NCBI GenBank assembly: GCA_002869855.2
Contig: NEWQ02000009.1
Span: 65,991-117,139 of the forward strand
Reading direction: 5' to 3'
From: Nitrospira sp. CG24D
Lineage (GTDB): Bacteria; Nitrospirota; Nitrospiria; Nitrospirales; Nitrospiraceae
Length of the DNA stretch: 51,149 nt
This document shows positions 25,569 through 34,472 of this stretch, piece after piece. The stretch's first letter is position 1; the number at the start of each line of letters is the position of its first letter. The notes beneath the pieces are model-generated. The model did no database searches and was not told where the DNA came from. It saw nothing but the letters and a program-made list of their open reading frames with translations. The position numbers and the translations under genes are program-made.

Positions 25569-28076
25569 TTAGGAGCGGAGGTGAGCAGGTAAGGCCATGA
25601 TGGTGGCCCGTGCGGCTCCGCCTCCGGCGGTTCTTCGGCCCTTCGGTGTCCGGGAGGGTTTGCTCCGTGCGGCCGCCGAAGGGGTGGAATTCTTCTTGGG
25701 CGCTGCCGCTGCCTTCGGTTTTCGGCGCAGGGCTACCTTCATGACATCGTCCATGGTGTCGGCAAAGTGCAGCTGGATACCCTTTAAGATGTGCTTGGGG
25801 ATTTCTTCCAAGTCCTTCTTGTTCCGCCGCGGGAGGATCACGGTCGTGAGCATGGCCCGCTTGGCCGCGAGAATCTTTTCTTTGAGCCCCCCGATGGCCA
25901 TGACGCGGCCACGCAAGGTAATTTCACCGGTCATCGCCAGGTCTCGCCTGACCGGAATGCCCGACAGTGCCGAGGCAATCGCGGTGGCCATGGTAATGCC
26001 GGCAGAGGGACCGTCTTTGGGGATGGCTCCGGCCGGGACATGGATGTGGAGATCCTGCTTACTGAACATGTCCGGATTGAGATTGAGTGTTTTTTCCCGT
26101 GACCGCACATAGCTGAGGGCGGCCTGCGCCGACTCCTTCATGACGTCGCCGAGATGTCCTGTGAGCGTCAGATGGCCCTTCCCCTTCATGGCAGTGGCTT
26201 CGATGTAAAGCACATCGCCCCCCGACTCGGTCCAGGCCAATCCTGTCGCGACGCCGATTTCGTCTTTTTCGAGTTCAGCTTCCGGCACGTATTTAGGGAC
26301 GCCCAAGTACTTGTGCAAGTTCGCCGGGTTAACGGGGAAGCCCTGCCCTTTCCCCTCGGCAACTTTCTTGGCGACCTTCCGCATGACATTGGCGATTTCG
26401 CGTTCCAGATTTCGCACACCGGCTTCACGCGTATAGTTGGTGATGATCTGGCGCAGCGCGGTGTCGCTCACCTTCACATGCTTGGTGGTGATGCCGTGTT
26501 CGGTGAGCTGGCGGGGAATCAAATAGGTTTGCGCGATGCCCAGTTTCTCTTCTTCGGTGTATCCGGGGATTTCGATAACTTCCATCCGGTCTCGGAGGGC
26601 AGGAAGAATTGGATCGATCAAGTTGGCCGTCGTGATGAACATGACTTCGGTCAAATCGAACGGGACCCCGAGATAGTGGTCGGTAAACGCATTGTTTTGC
26701 TCAGGGTCTAAGACTTCGAGCAGGGCGGCTGAGGGGTCTCCGCGGAAGTCCATGCCAACTTTATCGACTTCGTCGAGCATGAAGACTGGGTTCGCCGTAC
26801 CGGCTTGCTTCATGCCTTGGATCAGGCGGCCGGGGAGCGCGCCGACATAGGTACGGCGATGGCCGCGGATTTCCGCTTCATCGCGCACGCCGCCGAGACT
26901 GATGCGGACGAATTCCCGTCCCAGCGCTTTGGCGATGGATTTACCCAGCGATGTTTTTCCGACACCCGGAGGGCCGACGAAGCAGAGGATCGGGCCCTTC
27001 ATCTTCTCTTTGAGTTTCCGGACGGCCAGGTATTCGAGGATACGCTCTTTCACCTTTTCGAGGTCGTAGTGATCCTCATTGAGCACCCGGGCGGCGGCTT
27101 TAAGATCGAGGTTGTCTTTGGAGCGTTTCGACCAGGGTAACTCGACCATCCATTCGAGATAGGTGCGGACCGTGGCGGATTCGGCGGTGTCCGGATGCAT
27201 TTTTTCCAGCCGCTTCAGCTGTTTCTCTGCTTCTTTCAAGACTTTTTCCGGCATCTTGGCATCGGTGATCCGTTTTCGGAACTCCGTCACTTCTTCCGCC
27301 CGTTCGTCGAGTTCGCCCAGTTCTTTTTGGATCGCTTTGAGCTGTTCGCGCAGGAAGTACTCCCGTTGCGTTTTGTCCATCTCGCCCTTGGCCTGCGCCT
27401 GAATCTTTTGCTGCATCGAGAGGACTTCGATTTCTTTGCCGAGAATGTCGCTGACCCGTCGGAGCCGTTGGATCGGGTCCGGAAGCTCCAGCACGCTTTG
27501 CGTGACGTCGACTTTGAGTCCGAGGTTTGAGGCCACCATGTCGGCCAAGCGTCCAGGCTCTTCCAGATTTTCGATGACGACCATGACGTCGGGAATCAGG
27601 ACTTTTCCCAGGCTGACGATCCGTTCGATCTGCTCCTTGACTGTCCGCATGACGGCCTCGGACTCCAGCGTCGAAGCCGTGATCTTGGTGTCGGGCATCT
27701 TGTCGATGCGCACGGAGTAGTAGGGGTCGGATTGAATATAATTCGAGACCTTGGCTTTGGCGATGCCTTGCACGAGAATCTTGATCCGCTCATCGGGCAG
27801 CTTGAGCATGCGCATGATGATGCCGACGGTGCCGATCGCGTGAATGTCGTCGGGTGTCGGATTCTCGACATCGAGGGCCTTCTGGGTGGCCAGAAAGATC
27901 ATGCGATTGCCGGCCAGGGCCGCTTCGATGGCCTTGATGGACATCTCGCGTCCGACAAACAGCGGCAAGACCATATAGGGGAAGACGACAATATCGCGAA
28001 CAGGCAGGAGCGGCAGCTGGTCCGGGACTTCCACGTTTTGCGGGGGCGTAAGATCTTGTTCAATTGAGTCAGTCAT
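25569..28076 (-). CDS. lon: ATP-dependent protease Lon
   Basis: Hexameric cytoplasmic AAA+ protease for damaged and regulatory proteins. The 835-residue product contains an N-terminal substrate domain starting [23 protein letters not shown], coiled coil, AAA+ module with Walker A GPPGVGKT and Walker [11 protein letters not shown], and the protease domain with dyad S691 (KDGPSAGIT) and K734 ([11 protein letters not shown]). After the conserved end (about residue 780) the protein has an extra basic Ala/Lys/Arg-rich tail of about 50 residues, absent from standard Lon. Downstream of galU by 78 nt and upstream of thiL. Confidence 0.97.
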   Translation of the reverse strand: MTDSIEQDLTPPQNVEVPDQLPLLPVRDIVVFPYMVLPLFVGREMSIKAIEAALAGNRMIFLATQKALDVENPTPDDIHAIGTVGIIMRMLKLPDERIKILVQGIAKAKVSNYIQSDPYYSVRIDKMPDTKITASTLESEAVMRTVKEQIERIVSLGKVLIPDVMVVIENLEEPGRLADMVASNLGLKVDVTQSVLELPDPIQRLRRVSDILGKEIEVLSMQQKIQAQAKGEMDKTQREYFLREQLKAIQKELGELDERAEEVTEFRKRITDAKMPEKVLKEAEKQLKRLEKMHPDTAESATVRTYLEWMVELPWSKRSKDNLDLKAAARVLNEDHYDLEKVKERILEYLAVRKLKEKMKGPILCFVGPPGVGKTSLGKSIAKALGREFVRISLGGVRDEAEIRGHRRTYVGALPGRLIQGMKQAGTANPVFMLDEVDKVGMDFRGDPSAALLEVLDPEQNNAFTDHYLGVPFDLTEVMFITTANLIDPILPALRDRMEVIEIPGYTEEEKLGIAQTYLIPRQLTEHGITTKHVKVSDTALRQIITNYTREAGVRNLEREIANVMRKVAKKVAEGKGQGFPVNPANLHKYLGVPKYVPEAELEKDEIGVATGLAWTESGGDVLYIEATAMKGKGHLTLTGHLGDVMKESAQAALSYVRSREKTLNLNPDMFSKQDLHIHVPAGAIPKDGPSAGITMATAIASALSGIPVRRDLAMTGEITLRGRVMAIGGLKEKILAAKRAMLTTVILPRRNKKDLEEIPKHILKGIQLHFADTMDDVMKVALRRKPKAAAAPKKNSTPSAAARSKPSRTPKGRRTAGGGAARATIMALPAHLRS

Positions 28077-28154
28077 GGAGCATCTGCCTTTTTCTGCGTT
28101 GGTGTCCCAAGCGAGCGGTGATCCACCCGGCGTTGCGGCGGTTGGGCTCTGCGA

Positions 28155-29051
28155 TCAGGTACGACGAGTGCCTGTGGCCGGACGCATTCGGTTTGAGAGG
28201 TATTCGTGAAAATCAGGCCCGAGGGAGGGGTTCTTGAGCGCAAACTCTACTGTTGCAATTAAGAATCCCAACTTGTCTCCCGCATCGTGGCGGTGCCCCA
28301 CCACTTCATGGGCATACATGGGCATTTTTTTCGCCAGTTCTTTCAAGGCGTCGGTCAATTGAATCTCTCCGTTTTTCCCCGGTCGTGTCTTTCGCAAAAT
28401 CGGGAAAATCTCCGGCGGAAGGATGTAGCGACCAATGACGGCGAGGTTGGACGGCGCCTCTGCCGGTGACGGTTTTTCCACCAGGTCGTCCACGCGATGC
28501 AGGCCTTTCCCAAGCTTTGTCGGTGTGACAATCCCGTAGCGGCCCACATCTTGTTTGGGAACTTCCTGCACACCCAGAACGGCCCCATGGCGTTTCTTGT
28601 ATATGTGGATGAGTTGTGCGAGCGCCGGGACCTGGGCGTCGATGATTTCATCTCCGAGGATGACCGCGAAGGGCTCATCGCCGATCAGATGCTGCGCGCA
28701 GAGAACGGCATGGCCCAATCCCAAGGCTTCGGACTGGCGGACATAGCAAAAATTCGCGAGGTTCGAAATTTGGCGGATCTGGTTGAGCATCTGGGACTTG
28801 CCGGTCCCTTTGAGATTCTCTTCCAGCTCGACGGAGCGGTCGAAGTGGTCTTCGATGGCGCGTTTGCCGCGACCCGTGATGACGATGATGTCTTCGATGC
28901 CTGAGGCGACGGCTTCTTCAACCGTGTATTGAATCAACGGTTTGTCGACCAGCGGCAGCATCTCTTTCGGGGAAGCTTTCGTGGCGGGAAGGAAGCGAGT
29001 GCCGAGGCCTGCCGCAGGGATGATGGCTTTTCTGACGGTGTGCGATGACAT
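28155..29051 (-). CDS. galU: UTP--glucose-1-phosphate uridylyltransferase
   Basis: Makes UDP-glucose for surface polysaccharides. The product from ATG 29051 has 298 residues, the family norm, with the nucleotide motif GLGTRFLPATKASPKEMLPLVDKP starting near residue 13 (shown here split: GLGTRFLPATKAS and PKEMLPLVDKP). Other conserved parts are the VITGRGKRAIEDHFDRS and LGDEIID segments. Longer in-frame starts exist, but a promoter at 29059-29087 places transcription at the ATG, supporting 29051 and a leaderless mRNA. Divergent from bamA; first gene of the galU-lon-thiL-DUF2062-HD run. Confidence 0.95.
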   Translation of the reverse strand: MSSHTVRKAIIPAAGLGTRFLPATKASPKEMLPLVDKPLIQYTVEEAVASGIEDIIVITGRGKRAIEDHFDRSVELEENLKGTGKSQMLNQIRQISNLANFCYVRQSEALGLGHAVLCAQHLIGDEPFAVILGDEIIDAQVPALAQLIHIYKKRHGAVLGVQEVPKQDVGRYGIVTPTKLGKGLHRVDDLVEKPSPAEAPSNLAVIGRYILPPEIFPILRKTRPGKNGEIQLTDALKELAKKMPMYAHEVVGHRHDAGDKLGFLIATVEFALKNPSLGPDFHEYLSNRMRPATGTRRT

Positions 29052-29058
29052 CGGAGGG

Positions 29059-29087
29059 ATAGTATGTGATGGGTGAAGTGAAGTCAA
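29059..29087 (-). promoter_or_regulatory. Likely sigma-70 promoter of galU (leaderless)
   Basis: On the minus strand: TTGACT (29087-29082), 17-nt spacer, TACTAT (29064-29059). The expected start, about 7 nt further, is at 29052-29051, the first base of the galU ATG. Confidence 0.55.
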
Positions 29088-29144
29088 GAAATGGGCAATC
29101 TTTCTCGGCCGAATCATGCAGCGGTTGTGACGCCGCCATACTCC

Positions 29145-29173
29145 TTTACATCATTGAAAGGGCTCAATATAAT
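29145..29173 (+). promoter_or_regulatory. Strong sigma-70 promoter upstream of bamA
   Basis: TTTACA (29145-29150), 17-nt spacer, perfect TATAAT (29168-29173); the best consensus match seen in the window. Transcription from about 29180 gives a leader of about 110 nt before the bamA ATG at 29292. Confidence 0.7.
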
Positions 29174-29238
29174 CCGGGAGTTTTGCGCCATGGGTCGCAT
29201 TTGCATCCATTGGACAGCGCGTGGGGAATCGGCTCTTA

Positions 29239-29271
29239 CCGAGAGGGACGCCGCGAACGGCGGTTCCTCGG
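29239..29271 (+). other. Hairpin in the bamA leader
   Basis: CCGAG (29239-29243) pairs with CTCGG (29267-29271) and CGCCG (29249-29253) with CGGCG (29258-29262) around a CGAA loop; the middle can form G-U pairs. The 33-nt hairpin ends 20 nt before the bamA start. Role unknown: mRNA stabilisation or translational control are possible. Confidence 0.4.
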
Positions 29272-29291
29272 AATAGGATCGGCCGAGTGAC

Positions 29292-31703
29292 ATGACTTCG
29301 GCTCAGGCCTTGCGGGAGTTTCGGGTACGGTCTCAGGACATCGTGGCCGTCTACACTATTATGGTAGGGGGATCAGGGTTTGTGTTGTTGAGCGGGTATG
29401 GGAAGCTTCAATGGTGTGTCGTGATGCTGGTGCTCATCGTTTCCTGCCTGGTGGTGGGGGATGCGGTCGCTCAGGTCACCGGCCTCAAGGTCAAGACCAT
29501 CGAGATCCGTGGAAATAAACGGATCGAGCTGCCTGCGATCGCCGGACGTCTGACGCTCAAGGCCGGTGATCCCTACACGCCGGAAACAGTCCGTGGGCAG
29601 GTTAAAATTCTGTACGATACGGGGTTTTTCGAGGATGTGCAGGTCGAGACCGAAGCGGGTGAGGGAGGCACGGCGGTGGCGTTTGTCGTGCGGGAGAAGC
29701 CCTTCATTACCGAGATCGTGTACGACGGCAATGAAAATCTGAGCGACGACAAGCTCAAAGAAAAGACCACGATCAAGAGTCAATCTTTTCTGGATCAGCA
29801 GCAAGCCAAAGAAAGCGCTGAGAAAATTCGTCTCGCCTATCAGGAGGACGGCTATTACAACGCGCAGGTGATCCCGGTCGTTCAGACCTTGGACGAAGAC
29901 CGCAAGCGCCTGACCTTCTTTGTGAAGGAAGGGGACAAGGCCCGGGTCAAGGCCGTCGTTTTTGAAGGCATGCGCGCCGCGACGAAAGAGGAAGCCTTCA
30001 AAGTCACGGCCACGCGCGAGTGGATTCCCTGGTACGGGCTCTTTACGCAATTGAAATTGCCCTCGTTCTTATCGGACGCCGGCATTTTGAAACATGATGA
30101 GCTGGCGAACGATGTCGAGCGGGTGAAAGAAGTCCTGCTGAATAAGGGCTACCTGAATGTGCAGGTCGGATTGCCCACGGTGGAACTGACGGAAGACAAA
30201 AAGTGGTTTGTCATCACGTACTCCGTATCGGAGGGAGAACCGTTTACCGTCGCGGAAGTCGGCTTTCGGGGGTACACCGTCTTCGAAGAAGCGGAACTTC
30301 GTGACAAGCTGAAAATCAAGGACGGCGAGATCTTTCAACGGGCCAAGATTCGCGACGAAATCACCCGTCTTACCGACATGTACGGCAGCAAGGGGTATGC
30401 GTTTGCCGATGTCGTGCCGAACGTGAATCCGAACAATGAAGAGCGCACCGCCAGCATCATTCTCAACATTAAGGAAGGTGAGATGATGCGGATCAGGCAG
30501 ATCAATATCAACGGAAACGATAAGACCCGCGATAACGTGATTCGCCGGGAAATTCGCGTCGACGAGCAGGATGTCATCGACACGCCTTCGCTGAAGCGGA
30601 GCTTTCAGCGTCTGAATAACCTGAACTTTTTCGAGACGGTTGAAATTCTGCCGGCGCAAGTCGAGGCCGACAAGGTCGATCTGAATGTGCGGGTCAAGGA
30701 AAAGCCCACCGGCCAATTCAGTATCGGCGGTGGATTCAGCACGCTGGACAAGCTCGTCGCCATTGCGGATATTACCGAAGGTAACCTTGGCGGCAATGGC
30801 TACATGGGCCGTATACGCGGCCAGCTCGGTCAGCAACGGTCCCTTGGCTTGATCACCTTCCGCAATCCCTATTTGAATGACGGGTTGACGTCGCTTCAGC
30901 TTGATGTGTACCGCAGTATGACGAACTACATTTCCTATTTTGAAGAAAAATCAGGCGCCAGCGTGACGTTCGGGCGTTGGTTGTCAGAGTATGTGACCGG
31001 AAGTATCAGCCTTGTCGCCGAACAGTTAAACTTTTCTGATCCCCAGGAAGGGCTCTGTCCGGACTTGTTGCCCCTCATTTGCCGTCAGCTCGGCAACCAG
31101 ACGACGACGGGATTCCGGACGACGATGTTCCGGGATACCAGAGACTATTTTCTCGACCCACGGACCGGCTGGCGTATTGGCGGTGGCGTCGACTATGGCA
31201 CGCCGTTTTTGGGAGGCTCCAATAACTTTGTGAAATACACGCTTGATGTGAGCAAGTATACCCCCTTGCCGTTCGATACGCGATTCGCGGTGCGGGCGCG
31301 TTTCGGAGCCATTGAGAGTCTAGGTGATAAGCCGATCCCGCTGACCGAGCGGTTCTTTGTCGGCGGTATTAATACCATGCGCGGGTTTGTCTTTGGACAG
31401 GCCGGTCCTGTGGTCCCGAATATCTATTCGATCGTCGGAGCGGCAAAAGAATTGATATTCAATTTTGATTATATTTTCACGGTCTCTGCGGATGCCAAAC
31501 TCAATGGTGTGATTTTCTTCGATTACGGGAAAGGTTTTGACGACAATGAGAAGCTCTCGCTGAACCTGAGAAAAGCTGCCGGTATTGAGGGCCGCTGGAT
31601 TTCTCCGTTCGGACCGTTGCGTGTCGCGTATGGGCTCAATCTTGCGCCGAGGCAGGGGGAGCGGCAGGGCGTGTTCGAATTCACGATCGGGTCACTATTC
31701 TAA
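29292..31703 (+). CDS. bamA: Outer membrane protein assembly factor BamA
   Basis: Outer-membrane insertase for beta-barrel proteins. The 803-residue product has an N-terminal hydrophobic export segment (about 38-60), five POTRA repeats (about 62-460, e.g. VKTIEIRGNKRIELPAI and MRIRQININGNDKTRDNVI), and a 16-strand barrel with the conserved loop-6 motif MRGF and a terminal phenylalanine (FEFTIGSLF). The signal peptide sits far from ATG 29292; an in-frame ATG at 29361 gives a more normal signal sequence, so the start is uncertain. A stop-start overlap (TAATG) couples it to the next gene. Confidence 0.96.
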   Translation: MTSAQALREFRVRSQDIVAVYTIMVGGSGFVLLSGYGKLQWCVVMLVLIVSCLVVGDAVAQVTGLKVKTIEIRGNKRIELPAIAGRLTLKAGDPYTPETVRGQVKILYDTGFFEDVQVETEAGEGGTAVAFVVREKPFITEIVYDGNENLSDDKLKEKTTIKSQSFLDQQQAKESAEKIRLAYQEDGYYNAQVIPVVQTLDEDRKRLTFFVKEGDKARVKAVVFEGMRAATKEEAFKVTATREWIPWYGLFTQLKLPSFLSDAGILKHDELANDVERVKEVLLNKGYLNVQVGLPTVELTEDKKWFVITYSVSEGEPFTVAEVGFRGYTVFEEAELRDKLKIKDGEIFQRAKIRDEITRLTDMYGSKGYAFADVVPNVNPNNEERTASIILNIKEGEMMRIRQININGNDKTRDNVIRREIRVDEQDVIDTPSLKRSFQRLNNLNFFETVEILPAQVEADKVDLNVRVKEKPTGQFSIGGGFSTLDKLVAIADITEGNLGGNGYMGRIRGQLGQQRSLGLITFRNPYLNDGLTSLQLDVYRSMTNYISYFEEKSGASVTFGRWLSEYVTGSISLVAEQLNFSDPQEGLCPDLLPLICRQLGNQTTTGFRTTMFRDTRDYFLDPRTGWRIGGGVDYGTPFLGGSNNFVKYTLDVSKYTPLPFDTRFAVRARFGAIESLGDKPIPLTERFFVGGINTMRGFVFGQAGPVVPNIYSIVGAAKELIFNFDYIFTVSADAKLNGVIFFDYGKGFDDNEKLSLNLRKAAGIEGRWISPFGPLRVAYGLNLAPRQGERQGVFEFTIGSLF

Positions 31704-32290
31704 TGGGCGATGGAAGGGGCGGTGTGACAAGAACGGCTGCGACGAGGGGGCTCTGTTGGAACGGTGGTGTGGGGCTGCTGGTCGTTGTCCTGCTTACTGC
31801 GAGTGGATGTGCGGGGACCGGTGCCGGAGCCAAAGTCGAGGGGAAGGTCGGGGTCTTAGACCCTGCCCGAATTCTGTCCGATACCAATGCGGGGAAAAAA
31901 GCCAAGGACAACCTCACGGCCTTTTCCAAAAATCGACAGACCCTGATTGAGCTCGATGAAAAAGAATTGCGCCGGCTGGAAGAGGATTTTGTCAAACAGG
32001 CTAGCGTCCTCAGTCCCGCGGCCAAACGTGATCGGGAAGAAGCGTTCCGTCGGCGCATGCAGGAGTATCAGCAAAAGGTCACGGAGCTGAATCGGGAAGT
32101 GCAGGAGAAGCAAAAAGATGTGATGGACGGGTTCCGCGAAAAGATCGAGGCGGTGGCCGGCAAGGTCGCGAAGCGGCTGGGCCTGCAACTTGTCGTGGAC
32201 AGCAGCAAGGGTGGGGTGACGCTCTACCGCGAGGATACACTCGACATTTCAAATCAGGTGATTGAAGAGTTCAATCGGGACTATCCCTAG
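31703..32290 (+). CDS. OmpH/Skp-like lipoprotein
   Basis: 195-residue protein of the OmpH/Skp periplasmic chaperone family. A hydrophobic leader ends in a lipobox (LTASGC, Cys at about 36), so it is probably a lipoprotein. The mature part starts with the family pattern VGVLDPARILSDTNAGKKAKDNL, has a long charged coiled coil (about 75-140) and a C-terminal QLVVDSSKGGVTLYRED. Classical Skp is soluble; membrane attachment is unusual. It lies directly behind bamA and before a second, soluble OmpH paralogue. Confidence 0.9.
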   Translation: MGDGRGGVTRTAATRGLCWNGGVGLLVVVLLTASGCAGTGAGAKVEGKVGVLDPARILSDTNAGKKAKDNLTAFSKNRQTLIELDEKELRRLEEDFVKQASVLSPAAKRDREEAFRRRMQEYQQKVTELNREVQEKQKDVMDGFREKIEAVAGKVAKRLGLQLVVDSSKGGVTLYREDTLDISNQVIEEFNRDYP

Positions 32291-32308
32291 CAGGAGGAGA
32301 GAGATTCT

Positions 32309-32851
32309 ATGAAACGACAGCATGTGATCGGAATACTCGGGGCGCTGGTGGCAAGCCTGTGGTGTGTCCATACGGCCGTCGCGGCGGAGGCGTTTAAGGT
32401 CGGGGTCATGGATCAGCAGGCAGTGATGGAGCAATCCAAATCCGGCAAGCGGGCGCTGGAGGAGATGAAGAGCTATTCGCTGACTCGGCAGAAAATCGTC
32501 AATTCCGATGATCAGGAGTTGAAGGAAATGGAGGCGTCCCTCCAGGATCCGAACAATAAGTTGAGCGAACAGGCGAAGCAGGAAAAACAGGAGCAATTCC
32601 GGACGAAGCTGGAAGCCTATCAACGCCGGCTCGCAGATTTTAATCGGGAAGTGCAGCAGAAACAGCGCGAGATGGTGACGGAGTATGCCAAGAAAATTGC
32701 GGCGGCCGCGCAAACCGTTGCGCAGAAGGATGGCTATCAGGCCATTCTCGACAAGGGCAGCGATGCGATGGTCCGGATCGTGCTGTATCATCAGCCCGCG
32801 CTGGATGTGACGGACCGGGTCGTGAAAGAATTCGATCTCCAGAATAAGTAG
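32309..32851 (+). CDS. OmpH/Skp family outer membrane chaperone
   Basis: 180-residue periplasmic chaperone of the OmpH/Skp family. A signal peptide (about 1-25, ending AVAAEA) is followed by FKVGVMDQQAVMEQSKSGKRAL, long coiled-coil arms (about 55-125, with NREVQQKQREM) and a C-terminal segment ending LDVTDRVVKEFDLQNK. Skp proteins hold unfolded barrel proteins on the way to BamA, matching the neighbour. GGAGGAG before ATG 32309. The 3' end of this gene is repeated twice downstream as broken copies (32863-33133). Confidence 0.93.
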   Translation: MKRQHVIGILGALVASLWCVHTAVAAEAFKVGVMDQQAVMEQSKSGKRALEEMKSYSLTRQKIVNSDDQELKEMEASLQDPNNKLSEQAKQEKQEQFRTKLEAYQRRLADFNREVQQKQREMVTEYAKKIAAAAQTVAQKDGYQAILDKGSDAMVRIVLYHQPALDVTDRVVKEFDLQNK

Positions 32852-32862
32852 CGCGGCGCTGA

Positions 32863-32994
32863 CGCAGAAGACCGCTATCAGGATCTTTTCCGGTAAAGGG
32901 CAGCGACGCCATGGTCCGTATCGTGTTGTGCCATCAGCCCGTGCTGGACGTGACGGATCGTGTCGTGAAGGAGTTTGATAACCAGAATAAGTAG
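32863..32994 (+). pseudogene. Remnant ompH paralogue, copy 2 (3' end only)
   Basis: Reads KGSDAMVRIVLCHQPVLD then VTDRVVKEFDNQNK and a stop, against the end of the intact gene. Most differences are at third codon positions (GAT/GAC, CGG/CGT, GAA/GAG, TTC/TTT), so the copy diverged while still coding. The upstream part is frameshifted and there is no start codon or ribosome site, so it is now a fragment. Confidence 0.8.
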
Positions 32995-33000
32995 TGGTGG

Positions 33001-33133
33001 GGCAGAAGGCTGGCTATCAGGACATTTTTCGGCAAGGGGCCGCGATGCGATGGTCCGCATCGTCCTATACCATCAGCCCGTGCTGGATGTGACGAACCGG
33101 GTCGTGACAGAATTCGATCTCTAGAATAAGTAG
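33001..33133 (+). pseudogene. Remnant ompH paralogue, copy 3 (3' end only)
   Basis: The frame AMVRIVLYHQPVLDVTN then RVVTEFDL followed by TAG corresponds to the end of intact ompH. Differences are again mostly synonymous. The stop comes three codons earlier than in the intact gene (CAG to TAG), although the ancestral AATAAGTAG end is still readable. A frame disruption lies near 33030-33050. No start signals. Confidence 0.8.
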
Positions 33134-33176
33134 CGGCGGTATGGTGACGTGACGGGGAACAGAGGAGGCAACGGCC

Positions 33177-33632
33177 ATGGCAGTGATGGAGCAGGCAGAG
33201 ATTCAAGCATTACTCCCGCACCGGTATCCCTTTCTATTAGTTGATCGGGTGTTGGAGTTAGATCCCGACCGGCGAATTGTGGCGATTAAAAACGTGACGA
33301 TCAATGAACCCTTCTTTCAGGGCCATTTCCCTGGCCGGCCGGTGATGCCGGGGGTGCTTATTCTGGAAGCGATGGCGCAGGTCGGAGGCGTGTTGGCCTT
33401 TAAGTCTGTGCAGGTCACCGGTCGTCCGGTCGTCTATCTGACCGGCATCGATAGCGCAAAGTTCCGGAAACCGGTGGTGCCGGGGGATCGCCTGCGGTTT
33501 GAGGTGGATGTGGTCAAGAAGCGGGCGCCCTTTTGGAAGATGCAGGCCAAGGCCTATGTCGATGACGATGTGGTGTGTGAAGCGGAAGTGACGGCCATGG
33601 TGACGGAAGAGAAAACAGAGTCGCGACCATAA
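33177..33632 (+). CDS. fabZ: 3-hydroxyacyl-ACP dehydratase FabZ
   Basis: Hot-dog-fold dehydratase of type II fatty acid synthesis. The 151-residue product has [14 protein letters not shown], the catalytic motif [20 protein letters not shown] with H50 and E64, and [20 protein letters not shown] lies 8 nt before ATG 33177. It supplies acyl chains in competition with LpxA for hydroxyacyl-ACP and is clustered with lpxA, as in many Gram-negatives. The lpxD gene that commonly precedes fabZ is missing; the ompH remnants occupy that slot. Confidence 0.98.
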   Translation: MAVMEQAEIQALLPHRYPFLLVDRVLELDPDRRIVAIKNVTINEPFFQGHFPGRPVMPGVLILEAMAQVGGVLAFKSVQVTGRPVVYLTGIDSAKFRKPVVPGDRLRFEVDVVKKRAPFWKMQAKAYVDDDVVCEAEVTAMVTEEKTESRP

Positions 33633-33656
33633 CGGGGCCATTTGCGGAGGTCTGGC

Positions 33657-34472
33657 GTGCAGATTCATGCGACAGCAATAGTTCATCCGGGTGCGAAATT
33701 GGCGGAGGATGTGGTCGTCGGACCGTTTTGTCTGATCGGCGAGCATGTTTCGATCGGGAAGGGAACCAAGCTGTTTTCCCATGTGACGGTTGATGGGTGG
33801 ACCGAGATCGGCGAGCGGAACGAGCTGCATCCTTTCTCATCCATCGGCGGCCCGCCCCAGCACTTAGGCTATAAAGGGGAGCCGACCAAGGTGGTTATCG
33901 GCGACGACAATATTTTGCGGGAATATGTCACGGTCAATCGGGCCACGGTTCAAGGCGGGGGGCTCACCTCCGTCGGCAATAAAAATTTCCTGATGGCCTA
34001 CGTGCATGTGGCCCACGATTGCCGGTTGGGGAATCATCTGATCCTCGCGAACGCAGCCAGTCTGGCCGGGCACATCACCATCGGCGATCATGCCATTATC
34101 GGCGGGCTGACGGGCGTGCATCAGTACGTGCGCATCGGGGCCTATGCCATGGTAGGAGGGTGTTGCGGCGTCGTCCAAGATGTGCCGCCGTTTACGCGGG
34201 CCGCCGGTGGGTATCGGTCAAAACTCTATGGATTGAACTCGATCGGATTGCGCCGCCACGGATTTTCCGGCGAGCGGATTTCGGTGTTGAAAAAGGCCTA
34301 CGATCTGCTGTTCCGCGAGGGCCATCGATCCGCCGAAGCGATCAAGCTGGCCCGGGCGGAGTTCAAGGATCAGGCGGATGTCGCCCAGGTCCTGACCTTC
34401 ATGGAAGCCACCAAGCGTGGAATTTCCCGTTCGATCGGGAAAGACCAGGGCGATGAGGATGAATCCGCGTGA
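33657..34472 (+). CDS. lpxA: UDP-N-acetylglucosamine O-acyltransferase LpxA
   Basis: First enzyme of lipid A synthesis, a trimeric left-handed beta-helix. The 271-residue product shows the hexapeptide repeats from IHATAIVHPGAKL onward, the catalytic histidine H120 (VHVAHDC), the GLTGVHQYVRIG turn, and a C-terminal helical domain (YGLNSIGLRRHGFS). GTG at 33657 follows GCGGAGG by 6 nt, better than the in-frame start 15 nt upstream. Its stop overlaps lpxI (GTGA). Confidence 0.97.
   Translation: MQIHATAIVHPGAKLAEDVVVGPFCLIGEHVSIGKGTKLFSHVTVDGWTEIGERNELHPFSSIGGPPQHLGYKGEPTKVVIGDDNILREYVTVNRATVQGGGLTSVGNKNFLMAYVHVAHDCRLGNHLILANAASLAGHITIGDHAIIGGLTGVHQYVRIGAYAMVGGCCGVVQDVPPFTRAAGGYRSKLYGLNSIGLRRHGFSGERISVLKKAYDLLFREGHRSAEAIKLARAEFKDQADVAQVLTFMEATKRGISRSIGKDQGDEDESA

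Larger units (their letters stand above)
32721..33133 (+). repeat. Tandem array of three ompH 3'-end copies
   Basis: The last 131 nt of the intact ompH gene (32721-32851) are followed by two diverged copies (32863-32994 and 33001-33133), each ending with the same AGAATAAGTAG. The copies align over their full length with substitutions and a few indels. This accounts for most of the 325-nt stretch without an intact gene between ompH and fabZ. Confidence 0.9.

Noticed and set aside
29091..29276. 61-codon frame upstream of bamA as a full gene
   Set aside because: Its start lies before the strong promoter at 29145-29173 and it has no recognisable motif; only the shorter frame from 29190 could be on the bamA transcript.
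32852..33176. CRISPR-like or regulatory short repeats
   Set aside because: The repeats are about 130-140 nt, diverged, and align with the coding end of ompH, so they are gene remnants.
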